From the NCBI GenBank assembly GCA_965262505.1, contig CBDHFM010000030.1, forward strand, positions 62,001 through 126,000: a DNA stretch of 64,000 nt, written 5' to 3'. The translations under genes were made by a program, and so were the position numbers. Under the pieces are notes generated by a model. It was not told the DNA's origin. It did no database searches and saw nothing but the letters and a program-made list of their open reading frames with translations. Within the stretch, counting starts at the first letter, position 1. Every line of letters starts with the position of its first letter. Shown in pieces: positions 35,310-43,947 of this stretch. The stretch is from JACPPO01 sp965262505 (lineage in GTDB: Bacteria; Acidobacteriota; Vicinamibacteria; Vicinamibacterales; UBA2999).

Positions 35310-37307
35310 ATGCAGGTTCCACTCTTGAGGGCCACGCTCGCAGCTGTGGCGATCCTGGTTTTGGCGGTCCCCGGACAGGCCCAAATCACGCGCCTCGTCG
35401 TTGAAGACACCGAGACGCTCGGCCCTGATGGCTACGAGAAACTCACTGGCCACGCCTATGGCGAAGTCGACCCCAAGCTCCCGCTCAACGCCATCATTAC
35501 CGACCTCGAATTTGCACCACGCAACGCACGCGGGATGGTGGAATACGTGGCGACATTCACCATCGTCAAGCCGGCTGACATGGCGAACGCCAGCGGTGTG
35601 CTGCTCTACGTCGTCCCGAACCGCGGCCGAATCGATTTGACTGGCGGTGGATTTCTTGCCGACGCGCGACAACAGGGCCACGTGCTTGTCGCCAGCGGCT
35701 GGCAGGGAGACCTCGAGCCCGCCGACGGCAGGGAGACGCTGTCGGTGCCCGTAGCAAGACGCCCCGATGGGTCCAGCATCACCGGACCCGTGCTCGCCCG
35801 CTTCAGCGACATGCAGGCAGACACGACGACCCTACCCATCCTTCGCGGTGGCCGCGCCGGGACCGCCGACCCAGCCAGTCTCGATACGTCCAAAGCCACG
35901 CTGACCCGCCGCGCTTCCGAAAATAGTGCGGTTGTGCCTCTGCACAGCGCGGCTTGGGCCTTCGCTGATTGTAGCGAGAATGCGTTCCCCGGCACACCCG
36001 ATCCGCGGAAGATCTGCCTGAAGGACGGGTTCGATCCCGCCTACCTGTACGAGCTCGTCTACACGGCCAAAGACCCAAAGGTCCACGGAATCGGGTTCGC
36101 CGCGACGCGCGATCTCAACTCGTACCTGCGCTACGGATCCCAGGACGATGCAGGCGCCCCCAATATTCTTGGAGGGAGAATCAACTGGACGGTGAGCCAG
36201 GGAAACTCGCAGTCCGGAACCTTCCTTCGCAGCTTTGTTCATCTGGGCTTCAATCAGGATCCGGCCGGTCGAATCGTCTTCGACGGCATCAACCCCGAAC
36301 GTGCCGCGCGCCTCCTGGCCATGAATATCCGGTTTGCGGCTCCGAGTGGGGGAGCCGCCATGTACGAAGCCGGGAGCGACGGCGTTGTCTGGTGGGGCGA
36401 TTATGCCGACCAGGCCCGAAGCCGTCCCTCGGCGGGATTGCTCGATCGTTGCCGGGCCACGGAAACGTGTCCCAAGATTGTGGAGACACTCGGCTCGGCG
36501 GAGTTCTACCATCTGCGTGCGTCTCCCGCCATGGTCGGCACCAGCGCCGACCGCGATATCCCCCTGCCATCGAATGTCCGGCGTTACTACTTTCCGGGTG
36601 TGAGGCATGGTGGCGGGGCGGGCGGATTCGATCCGGACCCGCAAACGCAGGCCTGTTGCGGGCTGATACCGAATCCGAATCCTGCCAGCGATACGTTGCG
36701 GGCGCTGCGGACGGCACTGGTGGAGTGGGTCGTGAAGGGCACGCTCCCTCCACCGAGCCAGTATCCGCGCCTCGATCGAGGAGAACTGGCGCCACCGACA
36801 CAAGCCGCGCTGGGATTCCCCATGATTCCCGGGGTGCCGCTGCCGGACGGCATTCTCAATCCGTTCTACGAATACGATTTCGGAACCGAGTTCCACTACA
36901 ACGACCTCTCGGGAGTCATCACGATCCAGCCTCCCCCGGTCCGGCAGATTCTTCCCACTCTGGTTCCCATAGTGGACGCCGATGGGAACAAGACGACCGG
37001 CGTGGCCAGCGTGCTCCATCAGGTTCCCCTGGGGACGTACACGGGTTGGAATACGGTCGCGAGCGGGTTCTACAAGGGCCATATTCGCAGCAACGCCGGC
37101 GCCTACATTCCCTTCGCAACGAACAGGGCAGAGCAGCTCGCCTCGGGTGATCCGCGACCGTCGCTCGAAGAGCGCTATGGGACCCACGACAACTACGTCG
37201 CGAAAGTGCGCGTCGCCGCCGAACGGCTGGTGCGCGGACGATACCTTCTGCAGGACGACGCAGACCGTCTGGTCGCTCAAGCCGAAGCCAGCAACGTCCT
37301 ACGATAG
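35310..37307 (+). CDS. Exported alpha/beta hydrolase domain protein (PF20091-like)
   Basis: 665 residues with signal ending GQAQ (25). The layout ADMANASGVLLYVVPNRGR, VLVASGWQGDLEP, DLNSYLRYG, a GNSQSGTFLRSF nucleophile elbow (Ser of NSQSG), NPERAARLLAMN and a late RRYYFPGVRHGGG segment matches large exported 'alpha/beta hydrolase domain-containing' proteins. A histidine near the C-terminal third could complete a catalytic triad. AGGAGGTGA is ideally placed before ATG 35310. It follows metF on the same strand, and a strong hairpin at 37388 lies downstream. The substrate is unknown, probably an ester. Confidence 0.75.
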   Translation: MQVPLLRATLAAVAILVLAVPGQAQITRLVVEDTETLGPDGYEKLTGHAYGEVDPKLPLNAIITDLEFAPRNARGMVEYVATFTIVKPADMANASGVLLYVVPNRGRIDLTGGGFLADARQQGHVLVASGWQGDLEPADGRETLSVPVARRPDGSSITGPVLARFSDMQADTTTLPILRGGRAGTADPASLDTSKATLTRRASENSAVVPLHSAAWAFADCSENAFPGTPDPRKICLKDGFDPAYLYELVYTAKDPKVHGIGFAATRDLNSYLRYGSQDDAGAPNILGGRINWTVSQGNSQSGTFLRSFVHLGFNQDPAGRIVFDGINPERAARLLAMNIRFAAPSGGAAMYEAGSDGVVWWGDYADQARSRPSAGLLDRCRATETCPKIVETLGSAEFYHLRASPAMVGTSADRDIPLPSNVRRYYFPGVRHGGGAGGFDPDPQTQACCGLIPNPNPASDTLRALRTALVEWVVKGTLPPPSQYPRLDRGELAPPTQAALGFPMIPGVPLPDGILNPFYEYDFGTEFHYNDLSGVITIQPPPVRQILPTLVPIVDADGNKTTGVASVLHQVPLGTYTGWNTVASGFYKGHIRSNAGAYIPFATNRAEQLASGDPRPSLEERYGTHDNYVAKVRVAAERLVRGRYLLQDDADRLVAQAEASNVLR

Positions 37308-38452
37308 GGGCCAGACACCACGGCAGTGGGCGTTCGTCGCCCAGGTTGCCTCGCTGCAGCCGTAGGTCGAGGAACCCGGTGCGCAAAAAAGGGGCGCCGC
37401 GTCAGAGCGGCGCCCCTTTCTTGTACTTGCGTGTTGCCTACCCCGGGGCCGACCGGGGCCCGAAGGCCTCCCGCTACTGCCCCCCCCTGCTGGTTCACAT
37501 AGTTGACGGCCCCCGCATGGGCCCGCTGGAGCCAGATCCGCCAGGCCACGTTGTCCACGAACGGATGCAGGTCGCCGGGCTGGCGGTACGACAGCCTGAG
37601 GGCGCGCTCGAACACCGACCCGCCTGGATAGGGGAAGGTCGACAGCCAGCTATGGACGTGGACGGCCACCTCTGCGTCCTGCATGTTCGCCATGATGAAG
37701 TTCAGGCTCTCGAGGAAATCCTCCCCCGTGCCGCGCTGTCCCGGTCCCCCGAAGAAGAAGGCGTCGTGAGGCGTGCCGCCGTCGTAGACCGTGAACTCGA
37801 AGGCCGGCGAGCCCGCCGTATGTCCCGGCAGGTGATGGATCTTGAGCGAGGTGTCGCCAAGCGTCAGGGTCTCGCCGTCCCGGAGCACCGTGTCGCGCTC
37901 GAAGGGGGTTCCGAGTGGACGGTCCGGATTGTTGTCTCCCTCCCTCCTGTCCGCCTCTATCATCTGCCAGTCTTCCTCGAGCGCCGCGATGTGGGCACCC
38001 GAGATCTCCTGGATCTTCCCAGCCCCGCCGTAGTGATCGAGGTGACCGTGGGAGATCAGGATGTACCGGATGTCTTCCGGATCGAAGCCGGCCCGTCTGA
38101 TGTTCTCAATCACGTGGTCGACGTACGGCTCCTGAGCCGTGTCGACGAGAATGAGCCCGTCGCTCGTGGGGATGAGCCAGACCGAGACGTATCCGGGTCC
38201 GACGTAATAGAGGTTGTCGAACACCTGGATGGCGGGAAGCTTCTGATACTCCTCGTTGTTTCTCAGGCTGCCCCGGTAGCTTCGACTGAGCGTCTCATTG
38301 CGCTCCGGGACGAGTCCTTGTTCACGCATCCCTTTCAGGTACAGGTCGAACGGCGTTTCGCGGACTGCCTGGGCGCCGAGGTCCGCGGTCAACAGAGCGG
38401 TGATCGCCAGGCTGGCCACGACGAAAGTAACGGGGCGTGCTGTCAATCTCAT
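37277..38452 (-). CDS. Exported MBL-fold metallo-hydrolase (B3-like), C-terminus probably frameshifted
   Basis: Signal peptide to about residue 28. It has the full zinc motif SHGHLDHYGG (His135, His137, Asp139, His140), a HLPGHTAGS ligand and a GxVSVWLIPTSDGLILVD strand. This is the layout of subclass B3-like MBL proteins, whose substrates range from beta-lactams to lactones. The annotated frame continues past the natural end: after an 8-G run (37480-37487 read on minus) it adds ~60 residues, reads through the terminator hairpin and overlaps the opposite gene. With seven Gs the protein would end at TAG 37474-37476, about 330 residues, the usual length. Confidence 0.75.
   Translation of the reverse strand: MRLTARPVTFVVASLAITALLTADLGAQAVRETPFDLYLKGMREQGLVPERNETLSRSYRGSLRNNEEYQKLPAIQVFDNLYYVGPGYVSVWLIPTSDGLILVDTAQEPYVDHVIENIRRAGFDPEDIRYILISHGHLDHYGGAGKIQEISGAHIAALEEDWQMIEADRREGDNNPDRPLGTPFERDTVLRDGETLTLGDTSLKIHHLPGHTAGSPAFEFTVYDGGTPHDAFFFGGPGQRGTGEDFLESLNFIMANMQDAEVAVHVHSWLSTFPYPGGSVFERALRLSYRQPGDLHPFVDNVAWRIWLQRAHAGAVNYVNQQGGAVAGGLRAPVGPGVGNTQVQERGAALTRRPFFAHRVPRPTAAARQPGRRTPTAVVSGPYRRTLLASA
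37388..37419. terminator. Strong bidirectional rho-independent terminator
   Basis: The arms AAAGGGGCGCCGC (37388-37400) and GCGGCGCCCCTTT (37407-37419) are perfect complements around GTCAGA, with an A-run before and a T-rich stretch after. It lies between the converging genes 35310-37307 (plus) and the MBL gene (minus) and can stop both. The MBL reading frame as it stands runs through it, which is evidence for a frameshift upstream. Confidence 0.85.
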
Positions 38453-38582
38453 TCACCTCTCCTTCGCGCCCGACGCTCGGACGACAATCGTGCTGCGGCG
38501 ACGACCCTAGTCAGCAAAGGACGGGTCACAGGATGCCACGGTCAAGCGGCCGGCACAATCACGACAGCGGGCTCGCCGCGGG

Positions 38583-39590
38583 TCAGTTCGCTCCGATCCA
38601 GTACATGCAGCCGGGGCCGGAGCCGGGACCCATCGGGATCTCCTCCGTGACTTCGAGCGTCGTCAGATCGAGCACCGCGACACGGTCGGCGGCCCTCAAC
38701 CCGAGATAGGCGCGCGAGCCGTCGCGCGCAACGAGTACGGCACCGTCGCCGGTGTCGTCCGAACCCAAGCTCACGCGTTTGATCTCCCTGCGCGACGCCG
38801 CGTCCATCACCACGAGCGAGGCGGCCTCGCCGTCGATGATCAGGACCCTGCCGTCCGGTGTGAACTTCAAGCGGTTGGCGTCCTTCATCCCCAGGTCAAG
38901 GGTTTGTACGACTTGACGGCTGGCGACATCGATGATCGACACCCCTCCGTCGTTCCGGGTCGCTGTCCAGACTTCCCGGCCGTCCGGCGAGAGGTCGATG
39001 CCCTCCGGGAATTCCCCCGGCACCGGGATCACGGTGAGCGTCGCCTCGGAGGGGCCTTCCGTCACCCCTTCCACCATCGTGACGGAGTTGGAGCGCCGAT
39101 TGGACATGAACATCGTGCTCATGTCGTTGCTGAGAACGAACATGTGCGTCCCGTCCTGGCCGATTCCGAGCGTCCAGTCGATCTGGTTCGTTTGCGGGTC
39201 GTAGCGCCCAATGGACTTGTAGCCTTCGATAGTGAAGTAGACCTTTCCACCACTGAAGAGCACGTCGTGCGGTCCGCTCCCTGGACCCGGGTCGACCCGC
39301 CGGATTTCCTTCTGGGCGGCGATGTCGATGACGGAAATCCCATCGCTCGGGCTGGCCACGAAGGCCAACCGTCTGTCTGGTGACGCCGTGACCTCGTGAG
39401 GATCGCGAGCGGTCGGCACGCGTCCCAGGACCGTTCCGCTCACGGGATCGACGATCGCGAGGGCGCTGGCGTCTCTGAGCAGGACGAGAAGCCGCTCGGG
39501 CGACGGCGTCTGGGCGGTGACGAAACTGGCGGCGGCGACGAGTGCACCAAGCGACACGATGCACCGGCGCGAGATCTTGACTGGGCTCAT
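38583..39590 (-). CDS. Exported YVTN-type seven-bladed beta-propeller
   Basis: 335 residues from ATG 39590 (GGAGGT six bases upstream); a longer frame to 39710 has no ribosome site. It has a signal peptide near VTAQ. Repeats such as ALAIVDPVSGTVLGRVPTARDPHEV, GISVIDIAAQKEIRRVDPG, GVSIIDVASRQVVQTLDLG and RVAVLDLTTLEVTEEIPMG give the YVTN/lactonase-like propeller pattern. Known relatives bind or carry cofactors for quinoprotein and nitrite-reductase-like systems; none of those genes is here. It is 130 bp upstream of the MBL gene on the same strand. The 3' end reads GCMYWIGAN. Confidence 0.75.
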   Translation of the reverse strand: MSPVKISRRCIVSLGALVAAASFVTAQTPSPERLLVLLRDASALAIVDPVSGTVLGRVPTARDPHEVTASPDRRLAFVASPSDGISVIDIAAQKEIRRVDPGPGSGPHDVLFSGGKVYFTIEGYKSIGRYDPQTNQIDWTLGIGQDGTHMFVLSNDMSTMFMSNRRSNSVTMVEGVTEGPSEATLTVIPVPGEFPEGIDLSPDGREVWTATRNDGGVSIIDVASRQVVQTLDLGMKDANRLKFTPDGRVLIIDGEAASLVVMDAASRREIKRVSLGSDDTGDGAVLVARDGSRAYLGLRAADRVAVLDLTTLEVTEEIPMGPGSGPGCMYWIGAN

Positions 39591-40897
39591 CTGGCACCTC
39601 CGTCTGTAAAGACCTTGCCGGACTCGGCGGCAACGATCTGCACGGCATCCGGCTCTTAACACGAACGACATGCGACCGTGTCGTCCGGCGACGGCACGTT
39701 CTGAGCACACAGCCTACCACCGTGCCGACCTAGCTCCCGAAGACCCGAACCTGTCCAGGGCCGGCTCGTGCCGAGCGTCCGGTAACCGGTCCGACGTTCG
39801 GGTCGCGGGCTACCTTGAGGGGCGAAGTGTGGCACCAGCAGATTTCGGCGGGCCAGTCCTTTCCAATCCAGAAATGAGCCTGAAGCGGATCGATGAGCCG
39901 GACATGTCAGGCAGCCGGGTCAATAGACCGGAATAGCCGTGCGCGTGCCTCGTGCAGGGCGCGCGCGGCATCATTGTCGCTCAGGGCGAAGGCGACGGCG
40001 TCGAGCTGTTGGAAGGTGGTCCCCGGGGTGAGGTAGACGGCGGCCTCGGGGAGCGACTTGAGCTTCTCATAGGGCGTCATGATGTCGGCGTCGCGGTAGC
40101 GCTTGCGGCGGCGGCCCTTGGCGTCGACGGTCTCGGAGGGGAAGAAGCAGGGCCGGTGGAAGTTGAGATAGGGCGAGAGGACGTTCTGGGTGAAGTCGTT
40201 GACGCGTTGGGCGTGGCGGCTGGGGATGTGGCCGTAGCCGAGGTGCTTGCGGACGACCGAGCCGTTCTTGCTCTCGACGAGGGCGTTGTCGTTGGTGTGT
40301 CGGGCTCGGGACTTGGTGAACTCGTCGATGTGGAGGGCTTCGAGCAGCGCGGCGACGGTGCGGTTGACGTATTCCGAGCCGTTGTCGGAGTGAAAGCCGT
40401 GGAGGGTGAAGGGGAAGGCTCGGAGCAGGGCGCTGAGGACCGGCGCCAGGCACGCGGCATGGAGGTGCTCGACCGAGCCGATGAACTGGAACTGGGTGAC
40501 CTCGTCCACCAAGTTCACGTGGTACAGGCCTTTCAGGTCATCCAGATCGGCTTGGTGGACGGAATCGACCCGGACATAGCCGGGGCGCCCGAACGGCGTC
40601 GGCCGACGGCGCTCGCCAATGGCGACCTGGACTGGGCGCGTTCGGGTGGAGGTGGTTCCGCGGCGCCGTTGATACGTGGTCGAGTGCCGCAGGTTGTAGA
40701 GGTGGCCGGTGGAGATGCCGGCCAGGCGTTCGAACCGGCGGTCGCCAAAGCGATGGTAGGCGCGCGCACAGAGCTTGCGCGTGGCCGGCCCGGACAAGGT
40801 GCCGTGGAGCCGGTCGAGCTCGGCGAGAAGCCCGATGTCGATGCTCGTGTAGCGGCGGGGGAACGGCCGTCGGGGCGCCCCGCGGCGGTCGGCGATG

Positions 40898-42225
40898 GGG
40901 GTGTCAGAAATTTTGTGTGTGAGCTATTGCCGTTAGTTAGTCCCCCAGCCTGAATCGATCGCCGAACTGAATCGCGAATTGTACCCTGGCCGCCGCCCAG
41001 GCGACCGGGGGATTCTTCCACTTCGCCGTGAGATGGCGCAAGGCCAGCCAGATGAGTTTCGTGGCGGCCTCGTCGCTCGGGAAATGCCCTTTGTTCCGGA
41101 TGCTCTTGCGCACGCCGCTGTGCAGGCTCTCGATCGCGTTCGTCGTGTACACGATCTTCCGCACGGCCGCGGGGAAAGCGAAGAACGGAATGATCCGGTC
41201 CCAGTGGCGCTGCCAGCTCTGGACCACGGTCGGGAAACGCCGTCCCCACTCGCCGCCTTCGAATGCGCCCAGCGCCTGTTCGGCCGTCGCGGCATCGTCG
41301 GCCTGGTAGACCGGCTTCAGAGCCTGAACCAAGGGCTTGCGGTCCTTCCAGGCCGCCAGGCGGATCGAATTCCGGATCAGGTGCACGATGCAGGTCTGCA
41401 CGATCGTGTCCGGGAACACGGCGGTGATCGCGTCGGGAAATCCCTGCAGCCCATCAACGACGGCGAGCAGAATATCCTGCACTCCGCGGGCCTTGAGGTC
41501 GTTCATCACGCGCAGCCAGAACTTGGCGCCTTCGGTCTGCTCGATCCACAGGCCGAGGATGTCCTTGTGCCCGGAACACCGCACGCCGATGGCCAGGTAT
41601 ACGGCCTTGTTGCGTACCAGGCCCTCGTCACGGATCTTGACCCGCAGCGCATCGAAGTACACGATCGCGTAGGTCGACTCCAGCGGCCGCGCCTGCCACG
41701 CTCGAACTTCGTCGATGACCGAATCCGTCACCACCGAAACGAGGTCCGGCGAAATCGCGATGCCGTAGAGCTCGCCGACATGCGCCTGGATGTCGCGCGT
41801 GCTCATCCCCCGGGCATACAACGCGACGATCTTGTCGTCGAACCCCGGAAATCTTCGTTGATACTTCCGGATCAGGGCGGGATCGAAGCGGCCGTGTCGG
41901 TCTCGGGGAATCGACAGCACCAGCTCGCCGTCGTCGCTGAGTACCGTCTTCCGGCTCGAGCCGTTTCGATGGTTGCCGCCGTCCTGCTCGGTCTCCCCAC
42001 CGAGATGCACGTCCATCTCGGCGTTCAGCATCCGTTCGGCCAACGCCCTCTTCAGATCCCCTACCAGTCCGTCGGAGCGCAACACCGTCGCGGCGTCTTG
42101 CCCCTCCAGTAGTTCATCCAGCAGCTCGGCGCTAAACCTGGTCTCTTGCTTCTCCTTCGCCATACTCGCTCCTTCCCCTTTCGGGAGTCAGCATGGCTCA
42201 CAAACACAAAATTACTGACAGGCTC
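40898..42225. mobile_element. IS256-family element with 9-bp target duplication
   Basis: The termini are inverted repeats (GGGGTGTCAGAAATTTTGTG at left; reversed right end GAGCCTGTCAGTAATTTTGTG). The 9-mer TCGGCGATG is present on both sides (40889-40897 and 42226-42234), the 8-9 bp duplication expected of IS256. The element is 1328 bp with one intact transposase. It is inserted in the integrase gene of the surrounding IS. Confidence 0.92.
40937..42163 (-). CDS. IS256-family (mutator-type) transposase, intact
   Basis: 408 residues. Family landmarks are clear: LGGETEQDGGNHRNGSSRKTV-type N-terminal region, PRDRHGRFDPALIRKYQRR, a FDALRVKIRDEG first catalytic Asp, VVDGLQGFPDAI second Asp, CIVHLIRNSIRLAAWKDRK and TTNAIESLHSGVRKSIRNKG near the third acidic residue. 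GGAAGGAGC precedes the start. Length and ends are normal, so the element may be active. Confidence 0.93.
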   Translation of the reverse strand: MAKEKQETRFSAELLDELLEGQDAATVLRSDGLVGDLKRALAERMLNAEMDVHLGGETEQDGGNHRNGSSRKTVLSDDGELVLSIPRDRHGRFDPALIRKYQRRFPGFDDKIVALYARGMSTRDIQAHVGELYGIAISPDLVSVVTDSVIDEVRAWQARPLESTYAIVYFDALRVKIRDEGLVRNKAVYLAIGVRCSGHKDILGLWIEQTEGAKFWLRVMNDLKARGVQDILLAVVDGLQGFPDAITAVFPDTIVQTCIVHLIRNSIRLAAWKDRKPLVQALKPVYQADDAATAEQALGAFEGGEWGRRFPTVVQSWQRHWDRIIPFFAFPAAVRKIVYTTNAIESLHSGVRKSIRNKGHFPSDEAATKLIWLALRHLTAKWKNPPVAWAAARVQFAIQFGDRFRLGD

Positions 42226-42617
42226 TCGGCGATGCTCCCGGTGACCCGATGCTGGGCCAACAACCGGGTGAGTTGGGCGCGCGACAGCCCGGTCACCTTG
42301 GCCAGAAAACATCGGAGCAGACCCTTCTCAGCCTTCCCTTGGTGGACATAGTCGAACCGGCCCAGGGTCTGCTCGATGAACCCATAGGCCGCAGCTCGAG
42401 TCGCCACGACCAGGTCGACCTCCTGGTTGCCCTCAAGGAACTCCCGAACGTGCTGCAAGGTCCGTAGCCGGTCGGTGTGGAGCGTCACGATCATCCTCCG
42501 ATGATCCACGACCCAGCTCCCCTTCAGGCTCATGTGTCGTTGGAAACAATCCCCCCTTCAGGCTCATGTCTCATTGGAAGAGACTGGGCCTGTCGGAAGT
42601 GCGTCAGATCGTTGTAT

Positions 42618-42656
42618 AGTTTCAGGCGGTTCGCTGGCCACGGTCCGCCTGAAACT
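42618..42656 (+). promoter_or_regulatory. 12-bp palindrome overlapping a possible -10, upstream of a DUF6152 gene
   Basis: AGTTTCAGGCGG (42618-42629) and CCGCCTGAAACT (42645-42656) are perfect complements around 15 nt. The left arm begins in TATAGT (42615-42620), a possible -10 element. The site could be an operator or a 5'-UTR hairpin for the gene starting at 42708. No equivalent was seen before the paralogous gene at 52775. Confidence 0.4.
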
Positions 42657-42707
42657 CGCCGCCCAGAGGCGTCGAGTGGGTTAAGAATCGAAAAGGAGCA
42701 AGACGCC

Positions 42708-43112
42708 ATGAAGCTTCGTCTATCGGCGATATTAGCTGTTATCTGCGTCGCCCTGGCCGTTCCAGCCATGGCTCACCATTCGTTCAACACGTTCTTTGAC
42801 ATGTCGAAGACCGTTCAGATCGAGGGCGTCGTGCAGTCGTTCAGCCTGAGGAGCCCGCATTCTGAAATGATGGTCGAGGTTCCGGACGCCTCCGGCGAGG
42901 TCGCCACGTGGCGCATCACGGCAAGGACCGGAGCGGTCAATGCCAAGCGCGAGGGATGGAGGCCTGAAGAGTTCATCGGGAAGACGGTCAAGATCGAGGG
43001 CAACCCCACCCGCAGGGAAGGCGGGACAGCCATGGCCGCGGGAGTGGTCACGTTCCAAGACGGCAGGGTTGTGTGTCTTGGCGGTTGCCCTGGCGGCCCT
43101 CCTATCGAGTAA
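42708..43112 (+). CDS. DUF6152 family exported protein (block copy A)
   Basis: 134 residues from ATG 42708 with AAAAGGAGC upstream. The signal ends PAMA directly before His-His (23-24). In this branch the second motif is RSPHSEMMVEV (SPH instead of NPH). The family-specific end VKIEGNPTRREGG...GRVVCLGGC adds two Cys. It is strongly similar along its length to the gene at 52775. It is followed by a partner and an MBL gene, the same three-gene order as at 52775-55129. The longer frame back to 42477 lies in the mobile-element end and is not coding. Confidence 0.8.
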   Translation: MKLRLSAILAVICVALAVPAMAHHSFNTFFDMSKTVQIEGVVQSFSLRSPHSEMMVEVPDASGEVATWRITARTGAVNAKREGWRPEEFIGKTVKIEGNPTRREGGTAMAAGVVTFQDGRVVCLGGCPGGPPIE

Positions 43113-43143
43113 CGACGTCGGGTTACAACCTCGCGCGACGACG

Positions 43144-43947
43144 ACGATGATGACAGCTCTGAGACGGGTGGCGGGGGCCGGCGTGCTATTCGCGGTCGTG
43201 CTGGTGGTCGGCACGGTGGAGGTCGCGGCCCAGAGCGACGAGGAGTTCGAAAACGCATATCCCTTCCTCGGGAGCTGGGACAGTCAGATCCAGAATCCTG
43301 CCGGTCAGGACAGAGGCAACTGCGGTGGCCGTACCGGCGACTACGGCGAAAAGCTCCTGAACTGTTCGCTTCCGGCGGATCAGCTTTCCCTGAACGCGCG
43401 AGGGGAGGCCTGGATGGACTACGTGGATCTTTTCCAGTCGCCGACGACAGCGGAGTGCGCCCGGCTTTCACTTCCCGCCATGCTGGGTGATGACTTTACC
43501 CTCTCCGGGGCTCGGGGCCGGCTGAACATCGCGGTTGCACAGGGTCATGAGCGCACGATCTGGATGAACGGCACCGGTCCCACGCCGGACACTGGAGAGC
43601 TGTTTCAACAGGGATACTCGGTCGGGCACTTTGAGGGAAACGACCTCGTGATCGAATCCACCAACTTCACATTCGATCCCGATGGCATGGACGACCACCT
43701 CCACATGGCGTCGTCGGTGCGGAAGAAGGTCACGGAGAGCTATCAGTTCATTGACGACAACACCTTGAGGTTGATCGTTACGCTGGACGACCCGACGTTT
43801 CTGACGAAGCCGCTCACGTACTCGAAGCTGTTCGCCAGGTCAACCGCGGGCGGCGGCGGCGGCGGGTTTCGCCAGTGCGATCCCGACCTGGCGAGGCGTG
43901 AGCTGGAATACGCGTATCCGGGCACCAAGTACAGGGACGGGCAGTAG
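43144..43947 (+). CDS. WEGDT-partner family exported protein (block copy A)
   Basis: 267 residues; ATG 43144 and 43147 are adjacent and the ribosome site is weak. The signal ends VAAQ. The mature part begins SDEEFENAYPFLGSWD, has a Cys-containing RGNCGG motif, LNCSLPADQL, RTIWMNGTGP, GYSVGHFEGNDLVIESTNF, VTESYQFIDDN and a LDDPTFLTKPLTYSK segment. This is the divergent 'FEGNDLVIE' branch of the partner family. A hexa-Gly run (GGGGGG) near the C-terminus is absent in the paralogue at 53212. It lies 31 bp after the DUF6152 gene. Confidence 0.7.
   Translation, partial: TMMTALRRVAGAGVLFAVVLVVGTVEVAAQSDEEFENAYPFLGSWDSQIQNPAGQDRGNCGGRTGDYGEKLLNCSLPADQLSLNARGEAWMDYVDLFQSPTTAECARLSLPAMLGDDFTLSGARGRLNIAVAQGHERTIWMNGTGPTPDTGELFQQGYSVGHFEGNDLVIESTNFTFDPDGMDDHLHMASSVRKKVTESYQFIDDNTLRLIVTLDDPTFLTKPLTYSKLFARSTAGGGGGGFRQCDPDLARRELEYAYPGTKYRDGQ

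Larger units (their letters stand above)
39907..42533 (-). pseudogene. Integrase-core transposase gene split by IS256
   Basis: The N-terminal part (42533 down to 42226) reads MSLKGSWVVDHRRMIVTLHT and on to LAQHRVTGSIA. The rest (40888 down to 39907) resumes in frame with DRRGAPRRPFPRRYTSID, LSGPATRKLCARAYHRFGD and the catalytic core: YVRVDSVHQADLD, GFHSDNGSEYVN and NDNALVESKNGS (DDE). Joining the parts at the duplicated 9-mer gives a continuous 429-codon protein, so the insertion is recent and is the only lesion. The C-terminal part could still express from an internal TTG (40797), but it lacks the DNA-binding N-terminus. Confidence 0.8.
39851..42590. mobile_element. Integrase-type IS with sub-terminal repeats, disrupted by IS256
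   Basis: The outer ends match as inverted repeats: GGCCAGTCCTTTCCAAT at 39851 and, reversed, GGCCCAGTCTCTTCCAAT ending at 42590, each followed by an ATGAGCCTGAAG box. The right end carries two copies of a TTCCAA(N)9ATGAGCCTGAAG-like box (around 42524-42578), so several transposase-binding sites are likely. The element encodes one integrase-core transposase, now split. Without the 1328-bp IS256 and one target copy it would be about 1.4 kb. No clear outer target duplication was found. It fills the otherwise gene-free space from 39591 to 39906. Confidence 0.6.

Noticed and set aside
34323..35681. A 452-codon minus-strand open frame over metF
   Set aside because: metF is unambiguous and explains the region; the antisense frame has no recognisable content.
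35832..37280. A 482-codon minus-strand open frame
   Set aside because: Shadow of the alpha/beta hydrolase gene on the plus strand.
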